Below are positions 17,067 to 25,651 of a DNA stretch of 54,034 nt, in pieces. The notes below the pieces were generated by a model. The model was given only the letters and a program-made list of their open reading frames with translations, made no database searches and was not told the DNA's origin. The position numbers were made by a program, and so were the translations under genes. This DNA comes from an uncultured Paracoccaceae bacterium (GTDB lineage: Bacteria > Pseudomonadota > Alphaproteobacteria > Rhodobacterales > Rhodobacteraceae): assembly GCA_947501025.1 (NCBI GenBank), contig CANMUM010000012.1:1-54034 (forward strand), read 5' to 3'. The stretch's first letter is position 1. Every line of letters starts with the position of its first letter.

Positions 17067-18026
17067 ATGATTGATATTTTATCTGATATATTTGGACATT
17101 TTTGGGACCCGAAGAAACGCGTATTCTTTGGCTATCTTTTTTTGTCGATAATTATTGCGCTTTTATGGCTTGTCGCTATTAAAGGCAGTGACCTGAAAGA
17201 AGCGCTTGGAAAATTATTTAACCGAGGCACTTGGCTTTCTAGCTCTGCCATTGCGGATTATAAAGTTTTCATTCTAAATCGTATGTTCACGCTTTTCATC
17301 TCGCCATTACTGATATCTCAGCTCGCAATCGCAACGAGCGTATATTACTTTCTGCATAGTTTCGATATATTCTCATCAGGCCAATTTGCAAACGTAAACC
17401 CTATCTATGTCACAGCGTTGTTCTCGCTGACATTATTTTTGGTTGATGATTTTAGTAAATATCTTGTTCACCGTTGGATGCACAAATGGCCTCTTCTATG
17501 GTCGCTCCATAAAGTTCATCATTCAGCCGAAACCCTTACTCCAGTGACTGTTTATCGTATTCATCCACTTGAGGGAATTCTATACGCGCTTCGAGGGTTA
17601 TTCTTGCAAGGAACGACTATCGCTTTGTTTTCGTTTTTCTTTGGAAGTGCCGTTTCGCTTTATACAGTCCTTGGCATTAATGTGTTGGTGTTTATTTTCC
17701 ATATAGCGGGATCGAATTTACGCCATTCACATATTCAAATTCGATATTGGCCATGGTTGGAGCATATTCTGATTTCACCCGCTCAACATCAATTGCATCA
17801 CTCGATTGCCGATAGGCACTATGATAAGAATTATGGTGTGGCTTTGGCCATATGGGACTGGATCTTTGGTTCTTTGCATATATCAGAAAATGATGAGCCA
17901 CTCGAATTTGGATTAAAAAATGTTCAAACTGAACATTCCTCGAAACTGCACACTATTTATATCCAGCCTATGAAAGACATGCTTAAGGTCATTAAGCGGC
18001 GTTTTAGGAAGTTGCTAAAGCCATAG
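17067..18026 (+). CDS. Sterol desaturase / fatty acid hydroxylase family membrane protein
   Basis: A 319-residue integral membrane di-iron oxygenase. The histidine clusters that hold the two irons are all present: HRWMH and HKVHHSAE (about residues 140-160), a histidine in the TVYRIHPLEG loop, then LRHSHIQIRYW and HQLHHSIADRHYD. Four or more helices surround them. Family members hydroxylate or desaturate lipids, sterols or carotenoids; the substrate here is unknown. GTG codons at 17049 and 17064 are alternative starts, but 17049 lies in the terminator stem, so ATG 17067 is preferred; no clear ribosome site is seen. An iron enzyme in an iron locus is notable but not explained. Confidence 0.85.
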   Translation: MIDILSDIFGHFWDPKKRVFFGYLFLSIIIALLWLVAIKGSDLKEALGKLFNRGTWLSSSAIADYKVFILNRMFTLFISPLLISQLAIATSVYYFLHSFDIFSSGQFANVNPIYVTALFSLTLFLVDDFSKYLVHRWMHKWPLLWSLHKVHHSAETLTPVTVYRIHPLEGILYALRGLFLQGTTIALFSFFFGSAVSLYTVLGINVLVFIFHIAGSNLRHSHIQIRYWPWLEHILISPAQHQLHHSIADRHYDKNYGVALAIWDWIFGSLHISENDEPLEFGLKNVQTEHSSKLHTIYIQPMKDMLKVIKRRFRKLLKP

Positions 18027-18051
18027 CTCTAGCAACATTTTATTTGCGTAT

Positions 18052-18339
18052 TTAAACTTGAGCGCGTTCAACAGCATCTGGGCATGCTTCACGCAGCTTA
18101 GCCAAAATTCCATGTACGCTGCATGAGCCAGTTTTGGCATCATCAGAAAAATTCCAGCATGTGCCACAAGCCGCGATTGGTGATGCAGAAAATTTATCAC
18201 ATCCAGAAGCAACGGTGACTTCACCGCCTACAGGACAATTAATTGCATCACTTGATGCAGTTGGATGTGCTGTAATCTGTTCGTAATTGTTACACATTGA
18301 ACATTTACTTTGGAAATATTTTTGCGCTGTATCTACCAT
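18052..18339 (-). CDS. Small 8-cysteine protein, unknown function
   Basis: A 95-residue soluble protein with eight cysteines: KCSMC, NCP, GCDK, ACGTCW, SCSV and ACPD. The two CxxC pairs and spaced single cysteines suggest metal or Fe-S binding; I do not recognise the family. A good GAGGAG ribosome site lies 6 bp before the ATG. Upstream (18466-18530) is an array of iron-type operators, so expression is probably tied to iron status. It is convergent with the desaturase gene, with stops 25 bp apart. Confidence 0.75.
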   Translation of the reverse strand: MVDTAQKYFQSKCSMCNNYEQITAHPTASSDAINCPVGGEVTVASGCDKFSASPIAACGTCWNFSDDAKTGSCSVHGILAKLREACPDAVERAQV

Positions 18340-18465
18340 AATTACTCCTCTATTAAGATTTTTAAACTATGGTAATATTATTCTATTATAAACCTTCTGT
18401 CTAATCGCAAACGTGAAAAATAATTGGTAAAATGGTTATTTTTTTCATCTTTTTAGGAATATAAA

Positions 18466-18530
18466 TCCGAGTAAATCACTTTATATACTTGAGCAAATTA
18501 CTTACATACTTGACTAAAATAGTCGAATCA
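18466..18530 (-). promoter_or_regulatory. Three-site IscR/Rrf2-type operator array
   Basis: The best site has core TTGACTAAAATAGTCGA (18510-18526), a full match to YYGACTRWWWYAGTCRR. Two weaker sites precede it, with GAGT/ACTT half-sites centred near 18475 and GAGC/ACTT near 18497. Spacing is 21-22 bp, two helical turns. The only gene oriented away from it is the 8-cysteine protein, whose start is about 125 bp further on. The -10/-35 boxes were not resolved. Confidence 0.55.
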
Positions 18531-18577
18531 TTGACGTCTATCTTAGATAACTGAACTCGCGCACATATCTAGAAATA

Positions 18578-18608
18578 TGAGCCTCGCCGGTTCTAAAAGC
18601 GAGGCTCA
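18578..18608 (-). terminator. Stem-loop after the haem receptor gene
   Basis: TGAGCCTCGC (18578-18587) is an exact inverted repeat of GCGAGGCTCA (18599-18608), giving a 10-bp stem and an 11-base loop. It lies 8 bp past the receptor stop codon. The T-run on the minus strand is weak (ATATTTCT), so termination may be partial. Confidence 0.65.
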
Positions 18609-18615
18609 AATCGCT

Positions 18616-20607
18616 TTACCAAGCGATTGATTTACCGATTGTAAACTTTACATTTCGGCCCGTACCATTAACTTCACTTAATGAGTTTTGGTAATCAGTA
18701 TCCAAAATATTATCAATGCCTACTCGGAATTCTAAGCCTTGAAGGGCGCCTTCATCAGGCAGCCATGCTATGTCTAGCCCGTGAACGCCATATGCATCAT
18801 AAACTGTTCCATCTGCATATTCAGTTTCCGCATAATGGTTGAAATTCCAAGCGACTTGAAGATCATATTGTGGGAGCTTCATGCCAATTGTAAGCGAAAG
18901 ATTATCTGCGGGTGAGCTATCTAATAAATCACCCGTGGCGGAGTTTATTGCTTCTGCTTTTGAAAACCCAAGATTGGCGTAAACGAAATCTGTACTATAG
19001 TTGGATTCCACTTCAAAGCCTTGATATTCAGCTTCGCCAATATTGACATAAGAAACGGTATCTACCCCAATTGTTCCAGCTTCAATTTTATCTTCGATAT
19101 TGTTCTTGAAACCTGTAAGCTTAAAACGAAGGGCGTCCCCAGTTTGAAGAAGGTTATCGAATTTAGCCGTTATACCAAATTCATAGTTGATTGAAGTTTC
19201 TTTATGAAGATCAAGGTTTGGGATGAGACCAAATCGCTCACTGAAAAGTTCGTCAATAGTCGGTAAGCGTTCTGTTTTTGCTAATGATCCAAAAACACCA
19301 ACATTATCTGTGATATCATAAAGTGCAGCAATTTTAGGTGAAAAAGCTAACTCCCCCTCATCTCGCGTTTGGGCGGATACAGAATCTGCAGCTTCCTGTT
19401 CAAAATAATCAAGACGTAGGCCTGGTATAATGAGCAATTTATCTGTGAGATGAATTTCATCTTGAGCGTAAATGCCAATACGTTTCTCTGTACCTTCGGG
19501 ATGATAACCTAGGCCACCAGTTTCAGAATCTGCGATACGTTCGCGATAGCTAAGATCTATTCCCGTTGTCAAATAATGCTCAGCAAAGCCTGTTGAGAAT
19601 TGTGATACGTTATTTATATCTAAGTTGGTGGACGTGTATGCATAAACCGTGTCTGACCAAAAAGGTGAAGTTGCATTGGTTTGCTCGTTTTCGGTATTGG
19701 AGTGGGTTAGAGCAACCTTCAGATTTAAGAGATCATTACCACTAAAGGCATTCTCATATTGAAGAGCATAAGTTTCATCAATGACTTTGCGATCAATATA
19801 ACCAAAATCTGGATTGAATGTAATTTGATCATAGAGCTGAGCTTCACCCTCTGTGAAAAAGCGTGAATATGACAATTCAATTTGACTGTCATCTGAGAGA
19901 GTGTAATTGAGTTTGGCAAGTCCTGATGTGGCTTCAAAAGCACTTCCTTCAAGAGGCTCACCATTGGCATATTCAAGATCACCGAAATCACGGTAATTTA
20001 AATTGAGCAGCATTTCTGCATTACCCGCACGTTTTGCAAAGATTGTTGAATAGGTAAGGCCTTCAGTGTTGCTATCATAGCGAACTTTACCTTTGATGAA
20101 GTTATCGCTTTCACCCAAGAAATCCGAAGCATCTTTTGTTTCTAAATTAATCACACCACCTGTTGCACCTGAACCATAGAGTGTTGAAGATGCTGGGCCA
20201 CGCAGAATTTCTGCGCGTTTCAACATTTCTGGGTCAGAGAAAAATGAACCAAGCCGGTATTGTTCATAATATTTTTGGGTACCATCAACATTGATAAGAA
20301 TTTGAGATTCGGCCGCATTCGTATTAGTGCCAATTCCTCGAATATTGAATGACTGTCCGAGTACATTATCCGAACCCGTGGTTTGCACCCCTGGGGAATT
20401 GTCGACGATTTCACCAACTGTAGTAGATTGCTCTTGATCAATCTCTTCCTGACCCAAAACCGTAACGCCCTGAGCTGTATCGCTAACGTCCTTGTTTTCA
20501 CCTGCGCCAATAACAATCTCATCAAGAGTTGCAATATCTTGTGCGCTTGCGACCCCTCCAATGAGGAGAGCAGAGAGAGATGTTGTAAAGATAAGTGATC
20601 TTTTCAT
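18616..20607 (-). CDS. hmuR: TonB-dependent haem receptor
   Basis: A 663-residue outer-membrane receptor. The signal peptide covers residues 1-22 (ends ASAQ) and is followed by a TonB box-like TLDEIVIGAG. The plug has DNSPGVQTTGSDNVLGQSFN, ILRGPASSTLYGSGATGGVI and a conserved NIRGIG. In the barrel, ERLPTIDELFSERFG and IPNLDLHKE correspond to the FRAP/NPNL region that marks haem receptors. It ends in an aromatic Trp. Divergence from hmuS and the hmuTUV genes makes haem the likely ligand. It shares a two-way promoter with hmuS. Confidence 0.9.
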   Translation of the reverse strand: MKRSLIFTTSLSALLIGGVASAQDIATLDEIVIGAGENKDVSDTAQGVTVLGQEEIDQEQSTTVGEIVDNSPGVQTTGSDNVLGQSFNIRGIGTNTNAAESQILINVDGTQKYYEQYRLGSFFSDPEMLKRAEILRGPASSTLYGSGATGGVINLETKDASDFLGESDNFIKGKVRYDSNTEGLTYSTIFAKRAGNAEMLLNLNYRDFGDLEYANGEPLEGSAFEATSGLAKLNYTLSDDSQIELSYSRFFTEGEAQLYDQITFNPDFGYIDRKVIDETYALQYENAFSGNDLLNLKVALTHSNTENEQTNATSPFWSDTVYAYTSTNLDINNVSQFSTGFAEHYLTTGIDLSYRERIADSETGGLGYHPEGTEKRIGIYAQDEIHLTDKLLIIPGLRLDYFEQEAADSVSAQTRDEGELAFSPKIAALYDITDNVGVFGSLAKTERLPTIDELFSERFGLIPNLDLHKETSINYEFGITAKFDNLLQTGDALRFKLTGFKNNIEDKIEAGTIGVDTVSYVNIGEAEYQGFEVESNYSTDFVYANLGFSKAEAINSATGDLLDSSPADNLSLTIGMKLPQYDLQVAWNFNHYAETEYADGTVYDAYGVHGLDIAWLPDEGALQGLEFRVGIDNILDTDYQNSLSEVNGTGRNVKFTIGKSIAW

Positions 20608-20622
20608 CGTTAACCTTTCATA

Positions 20623-20699
20623 ATACTTTATTAATTTTGTCGGGTATATTGACAGTTAACATTGATGTCAATATATTCCCGACTAAATTAGTCGGAGAT
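20623..20699. promoter_or_regulatory. Symmetric divergent hmuR/hmuS promoter with two iron operators
   Basis: Plus strand: TTGACA 20649-20654, 17-bp spacer, TATATT 20672-20677. Minus strand: TTGACA (20671-20666), 17-bp spacer, TATACC (20648-20643). The -35 boxes form an inverted repeat inside each other's spacer. Site F with core CCGACTAAATTAGTCGG (20679-20695) overlaps the end of the plus -10 box. Site G with outer arms ATACTT and GGGTAT (20623-20647) overlaps the minus -10 box. Both fit the 25-bp IscR type-1 layout; F is a perfect core. Confidence 0.75.
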
Positions 20700-20703
20700 T
20701 GTC

Positions 20704-21756
20704 ATGTGTGCTAAAATTTCAACATTGCCAGCGGAAGATATCCGCAAAGCAATTATAGATAATCTTAAGCTCAGGGAGCGGGATTTATGCGAAAAGTTAG
20801 GTATATCAGAAGCCGAACTTGTTGCGGCAAACATTGACCACGGGGTAACTCCGATTACGCCAGACCTAGATAAGTTATTCCCAGTATTTGAGCGCTTTGG
20901 TGAGGTTATGGCTCTAACACGTAACGCGTCCGCAGTGCATGAGAAAAAAGGTGTCTATACAAATTATCATTCAGGAAAATTTGCAGCCATGACGCTAGGC
21001 AAAGATATTGATATGCGTATGTTCCCTGCACGATGGGTATATGCTTTCGCAGTTGAAAAAAATACAGATGAAGGAATAAGACGATCTTTCCAAATTTTTG
21101 ACAAGCATGGTGACTCTGTTCATAAAGTGCATATAGGCATCAATAAACATGAACAGCTTTTTAAAGAAGTCACGAATGAATTGGTCTTCAAAAACTTCAA
21201 TCTTGATATTGAACCGTTCACAAAAGAGCCACTTATTGAGGTAACCGATGAGGTCAAAAAAACTTTGGTGGAGCAGTGGAGCCAAATGACAGATACTCAT
21301 CAATATGTAAATATTATACGCAAACTTGGCCTCACACGCTTACAAGCGGTTCATCATGGCGAGAAATTTTCATATCAGCTTAAACAAGACGCCATTACAG
21401 CACTCTTAAACAAACTCGCTGGCACAGACATTCCAATTATGTGCTTTGTAGGATCTCGCGGCTGTATTCAAATTCATTCTGGGCCAATTAATACTGTGAA
21501 ACCAATGGGGCCTTGGATCAATGTGCTTGATCCGAAATTTAATCTGCATTTACGTACTGACCATATTAAAGAGATATGGGCCGTGAAAAAACCTACCGAT
21601 AAAGGTCATGTCAATTCGATTGAAGCATATGATCATGATGGTGAACTTATTGCGCAATTCTTTGGTAAGCGGATAGAGGGCATGGACGAAAATCCAAAAT
21701 GGCGAGCGGGTGTTTTAGAAATTATTGAAGAGTCAAATAAGGTTCGGGGGAACTAA
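20704..21756 (+). CDS. hmuS: Haemin-degrading / haem-transport factor HmuS
   Basis: A 350-residue cytoplasmic protein of the HemS/ChuS/HmuS family, which receives haem from the ABC importer and stores, hands on or breaks it down. The two homologous halves are visible. The first has NASAVHEKKGVYTNYHSGKF and RWVYAFAVE; the second has AVHHGEKFSYQLKQDA, MCFVGSRGCIQIHSGPI and MGPWINVLDPKFNLHL. All are family blocks. The ATG lies just 4 bp after the site F operator region and is first of the hmuSTUV run. Whether it has haem oxygenase activity cannot be read here. Confidence 0.93.
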   Translation: MCAKISTLPAEDIRKAIIDNLKLRERDLCEKLGISEAELVAANIDHGVTPITPDLDKLFPVFERFGEVMALTRNASAVHEKKGVYTNYHSGKFAAMTLGKDIDMRMFPARWVYAFAVEKNTDEGIRRSFQIFDKHGDSVHKVHIGINKHEQLFKEVTNELVFKNFNLDIEPFTKEPLIEVTDEVKKTLVEQWSQMTDTHQYVNIIRKLGLTRLQAVHHGEKFSYQLKQDAITALLNKLAGTDIPIMCFVGSRGCIQIHSGPINTVKPMGPWINVLDPKFNLHLRTDHIKEIWAVKKPTDKGHVNSIEAYDHDGELIAQFFGKRIEGMDENPKWRAGVLEIIEESNKVRGN

Positions 21757-21757
21757 A

Positions 21758-22597
21758 ATGAAAAAGATACTTACATATTTACTAGCGATTTTAGGTATTG
21801 TGGGCATCAGTTTTGCGGAAGATGAGCGCCGCATTTTGGCAATTGGTGGAACGGTTACAGAGATTATATATATGCTTGATGGGCAGGAAGAGCTTGTTGG
21901 GCGCGACACGACGAGCAGCTATCCGCCTGAGGCTGTTGACCTCCCTGATGTAGGCTACATTCGGGCGCTTGCACCAGAGGGAGTGCTTTCGGTAGAACCG
22001 ACAATGATCATTGCGGAAGCTAGCGCTGGGCCACTCGAAACAATTGAAACACTCAAATCTACTGGCATTAATTATGTCGAGGTAGATGAGGGATTCACTG
22101 CGAATGTCATCACAAGAAAAATCGAAATTGTTGGCCAGGCGATTGGAAAAGTTGAAGCCGCGGAAGCGTTAGCGTCTAAGGTCGCTTTGCAAATAGCAAA
22201 GGCAAAAGCAAAAGCGAATAATATATCAGAAAAAAAACGTGTTCTCTTTGTGCTTTCCAATAACGAGGGTGAGTTAAGGGTTGGTGGCGCTCATTCTTCT
22301 GCGGACGCGATCATCACAATGGCGGGTGGTATTAATGTGGCTAAGGAAATCAATGGATATAAATCCATTACGAATGAAGCGATTATCACGGAAAATCCCG
22401 ACGTGATTATTATGATGAACCGTCATGGAACGGATGATGTCTATCTGTCGGTTCTTACTCATCCATCAATCAAGCTAACTAATGCGGGGCGCAATCAAGC
22501 ACTCATAAAAATGGACGGACTTTTGATGTTGGGTTTTGGGCCGCGCACGGGTGAAGCCATCACTCAACTTTCAAATCTTATTTATCCTGAGAAATAA
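21758..22597 (+). CDS. hmuT: Haem ABC transporter periplasmic binding protein HmuT
   Basis: A 279-residue class III binding protein with a signal peptide (MKKILTYLLAILGIVGISFAE). The N lobe carries ILAIGGTVTEIIYMLDGQEE and VGRDTTSSYP; the tyrosine in that last block is at the haem-ligand position of HmuT/ShuT proteins. The start at 21758, one base after the hmuS stop codon, is chosen because it opens the signal peptide; an in-frame ATG 33 bp earlier lies within hmuS. It delivers haem to HmuUV. Confidence 0.93.
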   Translation: MKKILTYLLAILGIVGISFAEDERRILAIGGTVTEIIYMLDGQEELVGRDTTSSYPPEAVDLPDVGYIRALAPEGVLSVEPTMIIAEASAGPLETIETLKSTGINYVEVDEGFTANVITRKIEIVGQAIGKVEAAEALASKVALQIAKAKAKANNISEKKRVLFVLSNNEGELRVGGAHSSADAIITMAGGINVAKEINGYKSITNEAIITENPDVIIMMNRHGTDDVYLSVLTHPSIKLTNAGRNQALIKMDGLLMLGFGPRTGEAITQLSNLIYPEK

Positions 22598-22598
22598 G

Positions 22599-23669
22599 AT
22601 GGTAGAAGCAACGTTAACTCATGGCCAGTCTCTAAGCTCTGGGCGCAGTGATCGCGCTTGGCGGTGGGTCACTATCTTATCAATTTTTTTTGTATTGGTC
22701 GCGCTTTGGAGCTTGACGGTTGGGGCGACAGATTTAAATATTATACGCCTTTTCAATAGTTTTTTTGGTATTGAAGCGCTATCTCGGCGCGATGAAGTTG
22801 TGCTTTACCAAATCCGCTTCCCAAGGCTGATCATGGGTATGTTGGTCGGTGCATCTCTCGCCTGCTCGGGTGCGATCATGCAAGGGCTTTTCCGCAATCC
22901 TCTTGCTGATCCTGGTGTTGTCGGTGTTAGCCTTGGCGCTTCGCTTGGAGCAGTGATTATGATTGTTTTGGGCAATAGTGTTCTCATTGGTGTTAGTGAA
23001 ATCTTGGGCGTATATGATGTGCCGATTGCCGCATGTATTGGTGCGTGGACGTTTACCCTTATACTCTATGCGATTTCATCAATTCGAGGTCAGACATCTG
23101 TCGCGTTATTGCTTTTAGGCGGCATTGCACTTGGAGCGATTGTGGGAGCCATTGTAGGGCTTATCACTTATTTTGCAGACGATAATGAGCTTCGAGAGCT
23201 AACCTTTTGGAATATGGGCTCTCTTGCTGGCGTAACTTGGCCGAAAGTAATATCAAGTGCACCTTTGATGGTTATTGTTCTTATGGCTGTTCCATTCCTT
23301 GCTAAAATGCTCAATGGGTTTGCTATGGGCGAGGCTGTTGCTAATCACATTGGTATCAATGTACAAAATGCAAAGCGGGTTCTGATTGTTGCGGTAGCCA
23401 TATCAACTGGAGCGGCTGTTGCGGTAAGTGGTGGGATTGGTTTTATCGGGCTCGTATCTCCGCATTTGGTGCGCGTGACACTAGGACCAGATCATCGTTA
23501 TCTTCTTCCTGCAGCTGGGTTAATTGGTGCAATACTTTTGATTGTAGCTGATAGTATTGCCAGAGTGATTATTGCACCGGCTGAATTGCCGCTTGGAATT
23601 ATCACAGCAATTATTGGCGGGCCATTTTTTATCTGGATGCTCTTGAGGGGCGGAGGGACACGGCTATGA
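22599..23669 (+). CDS. hmuU: Haem ABC transporter permease HmuU
   Basis: A 356-residue FecCD-family permease, probably working as a homodimer because only one permease gene is present. It has IRFPRLIMGMLVGASLACSG, NPLADPGVVGVSLGASLG and, near the end, GGIGFIGLVSPHLVR and PAELPLGIITAIIGGPFF. The ATG at 22599, one base after the hmuT stop, gives a short cytoplasmic N-terminus before helix 1. A longer frame begins inside hmuT and is not used. It overlaps hmuV by 4 bp. Confidence 0.93.
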   Translation: MVEATLTHGQSLSSGRSDRAWRWVTILSIFFVLVALWSLTVGATDLNIIRLFNSFFGIEALSRRDEVVLYQIRFPRLIMGMLVGASLACSGAIMQGLFRNPLADPGVVGVSLGASLGAVIMIVLGNSVLIGVSEILGVYDVPIAACIGAWTFTLILYAISSIRGQTSVALLLLGGIALGAIVGAIVGLITYFADDNELRELTFWNMGSLAGVTWPKVISSAPLMVIVLMAVPFLAKMLNGFAMGEAVANHIGINVQNAKRVLIVAVAISTGAAVAVSGGIGFIGLVSPHLVRVTLGPDHRYLLPAAGLIGAILLIVADSIARVIIAPAELPLGIITAIIGGPFFIWMLLRGGGTRL

Positions 23670-24448
23670 GTTTATTTGTTAAAGATCTATCTGTTGCTTA
23701 TAATAAAAAGACTGTTTTGGATGGTTTAAGCTGCGAGTTCCAAGCAGGACAGTTTTCAATTATTGTTGGGCCAAATGGGTCAGGCAAATCGACCTTGATC
23801 AAAGCATTGGCTGGTGAACAGAGATATGCTGGCAGAATCGTTATTGAGGGACAAGATCAGCAAAAAATACCAAATTGGAAGCTCGCGACCATGCGTGGAG
23901 TTGTACCACAGTCTGTGCAGGTTAGCGTTCCATTTACCGTTCGTGAGATTGTCGAAATAGGCCTCAGTGCTTCGCCTACACGAATAAAGCATCCGCATCG
24001 CTGGCACGATGCTTTAGAAGAGTGCGGGTTGCAGGGTTTTGAAAACCTATATTATCATGAACTATCGGGTGGCGAACAACAGCGTGTTCAACTCGCGCGT
24101 GTACGTTGTCAAATTTGGGAGCCAGTTTATGAAGATGTTCCCCGCTGGTTTATTTTAGATGAACCAGTTTCAAGCCTTGATATTCGTCATCAAATTCAGG
24201 TTATGGATATAGCAAAAAGATTTGCGGCTGGTGGTGGTGGCGTGATTGCTGTGATGCATGATCTGAATTTAAGCGCTATGTATAGTGATAGAATGATCTT
24301 ACTTAACAATGGTGAAATATATGATAATGGCGAGGCGCAACAGGTGGTTTCCAGCGATAATCTGAATACAGTTTATCATCAAGGTTGGGAGGTTAATATA
24401 CGGGAAGACAAAAAAATTCCCTATGTACTACCTCAAATACGAAACTGA
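23666..24448 (+). CDS. hmuV: Haem ABC transporter ATPase HmuV
   Basis: A 260-residue ATPase. Walker A is GPNGSGKST near residue 35, the Q-loop is VVPQSVQVS, the signature is LSGGEQQRVQLARV near residue 131, Walker B is WFILDEPVSSLD, and the H-loop is AVMHDLN. Between signature and Walker B is the short insert IWEPVYEDVPR, normal for HmuV. All catalytic parts are intact. It closes the hmuSTUV operon; no clear terminator follows. Confidence 0.95.
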   Translation: MSLFVKDLSVAYNKKTVLDGLSCEFQAGQFSIIVGPNGSGKSTLIKALAGEQRYAGRIVIEGQDQQKIPNWKLATMRGVVPQSVQVSVPFTVREIVEIGLSASPTRIKHPHRWHDALEECGLQGFENLYYHELSGGEQQRVQLARVRCQIWEPVYEDVPRWFILDEPVSSLDIRHQIQVMDIAKRFAAGGGGVIAVMHDLNLSAMYSDRMILLNNGEIYDNGEAQQVVSSDNLNTVYHQGWEVNIREDKKIPYVLPQIRN

Positions 24449-24943
24449 TATTTTAACATACTTCTTTAATTTGAATCTGTTGTGAATGTACTGACATTAG
24501 GCAGATTCTTCATAGTTTATTTTCCATTTTGTTTTGTTGTAATTTTGACCATGGGAAACAATAGATTGACTTTTTGTTGTTTATTATATTGCTCTAACTC
24601 GCCCTTAATAGTTTTGTAAAATAAGATAACTGTAAGCCCCTTAAGGCATATGCAATATTGTTCACGCGGGGACTATAATACTATTTGCTCTCACTCCATC
24701 TCGTACCAGCTAGACGATCTTGGAATTACAATTATGTCAAGCTATATGGTAAAGAAGCGCCTTCAAAACAGACGATTTTGTTGAAATACTGTAAGAGTTG
24801 AAAATACGAGTATTAGGTTATTGTGCAATTTAGCCTGACGTATCCTAGCAAGAAAATCTAATGTTTTTTCGTAAATTTTTATCGGGACAGAGGAGCGTTG
24901 ATCTCAGCTAATATTTTAGGGCAGATATTTTTGAGCTTTGACA
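24449..24943. other. Intergenic stretch between hmuV and the convergent unknown operon
   Basis: Nearly 500 AT-rich bases with no supported gene. GAATCTG (from about 24473) and CAGATTC (from about 24502) form a 7-bp inverted repeat with a 22-base loop, too weak to call a terminator. No small RNA signature or conserved element was recognised. Confidence 0.4.
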
Positions 24944-25636
24944 TCATTTCCCGAACCAGCGTTTGCGCCAAGCGCGGAATCCTGAGATTTTCGTATCCGC
25001 TTCATCCGAAAACGATTTGGCTGTATCTTGGAGTGCGCCCAAATTGTGACCAAGATGTTCTGAAGCAGAAGTGACATTCTCGCTCACCTTGTTCAATTTC
25101 GGCTTAATATAGCGATCCGAAAAGCGGTTCATTATACGCCAAATCCAAAGCAGCAAAAGTATAACAATAATAAGAAATACGATATTAAACCATGGTATCA
25201 AAGTGACATTTTGATCAGCAACCGCTTTAATTTTCACAGCATTAGGGAACATCGAAAAAAGCTGAACACGCCAACCATAATGAGTGACTGCAACCCATTT
25301 TTCTTGTTGTGATTTTGCAAGAGCCTGCGCCTCTGCCGTAAGGTTTGAACTATCAAATTTTAGATATGGTGGCCAACTCCAATTTGTATCTTCATTGCGG
25401 TAAACCATAACTTTGTCATTAGCGCGTTCTGTATTGATAAAACGAACATCACGCGTGCCCTCTACATTTGTACCTGCATCTTCTGACGCCCAAAACCAAT
25501 TTCGATCATTAATATCCATTCGCTTTACTTCGGTACCAACGATTCTCACAATGTCCCTTTGAGGCAAGGAATAATGAAAAAAGCAGATCGCAAAAATGAG
25601 AGCGATAAAGGTAATACATCTAACAAAAATTCTCAT
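24944..25636 (-). CDS. DUF1523-family membrane protein
   Basis: A 230-residue protein anchored by an N-terminal helix (about residues 5-24) and a second helix near residues 148-166 (WFNIVFLIIVILLLLWIW). Between them is a periplasmic domain with HYSLPQRDIVRIVGTEVKRM, RDVRFINTER, VYRNEDTNWSWPPYLKFDSS and WVAVTHYGWR, which I recognise as DUF1523, an alphaproteobacterial family without assigned function. The C-terminal tail past the second helix, about 60 residues with amphipathic helices, makes it longer than the usual DUF1523 protein. Last gene of the six-gene minus-strand operon, 15 bp after its neighbour. Confidence 0.85.
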   Translation of the reverse strand: MRIFVRCITFIALIFAICFFHYSLPQRDIVRIVGTEVKRMDINDRNWFWASEDAGTNVEGTRDVRFINTERANDKVMVYRNEDTNWSWPPYLKFDSSNLTAEAQALAKSQQEKWVAVTHYGWRVQLFSMFPNAVKIKAVADQNVTLIPWFNIVFLIIVILLLLWIWRIMNRFSDRYIKPKLNKVSENVTSASEHLGHNLGALQDTAKSFSDEADTKISGFRAWRKRWFGK

Positions 25637-25651
25637 ATGACTTCTTTCGGT

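Noticed and set aside
24473-24508. GAATCTG/CAGATTC inverted repeat as hmuV terminator
   Set aside because: A 7-bp stem with a 22-base loop and no T-run is not convincing.
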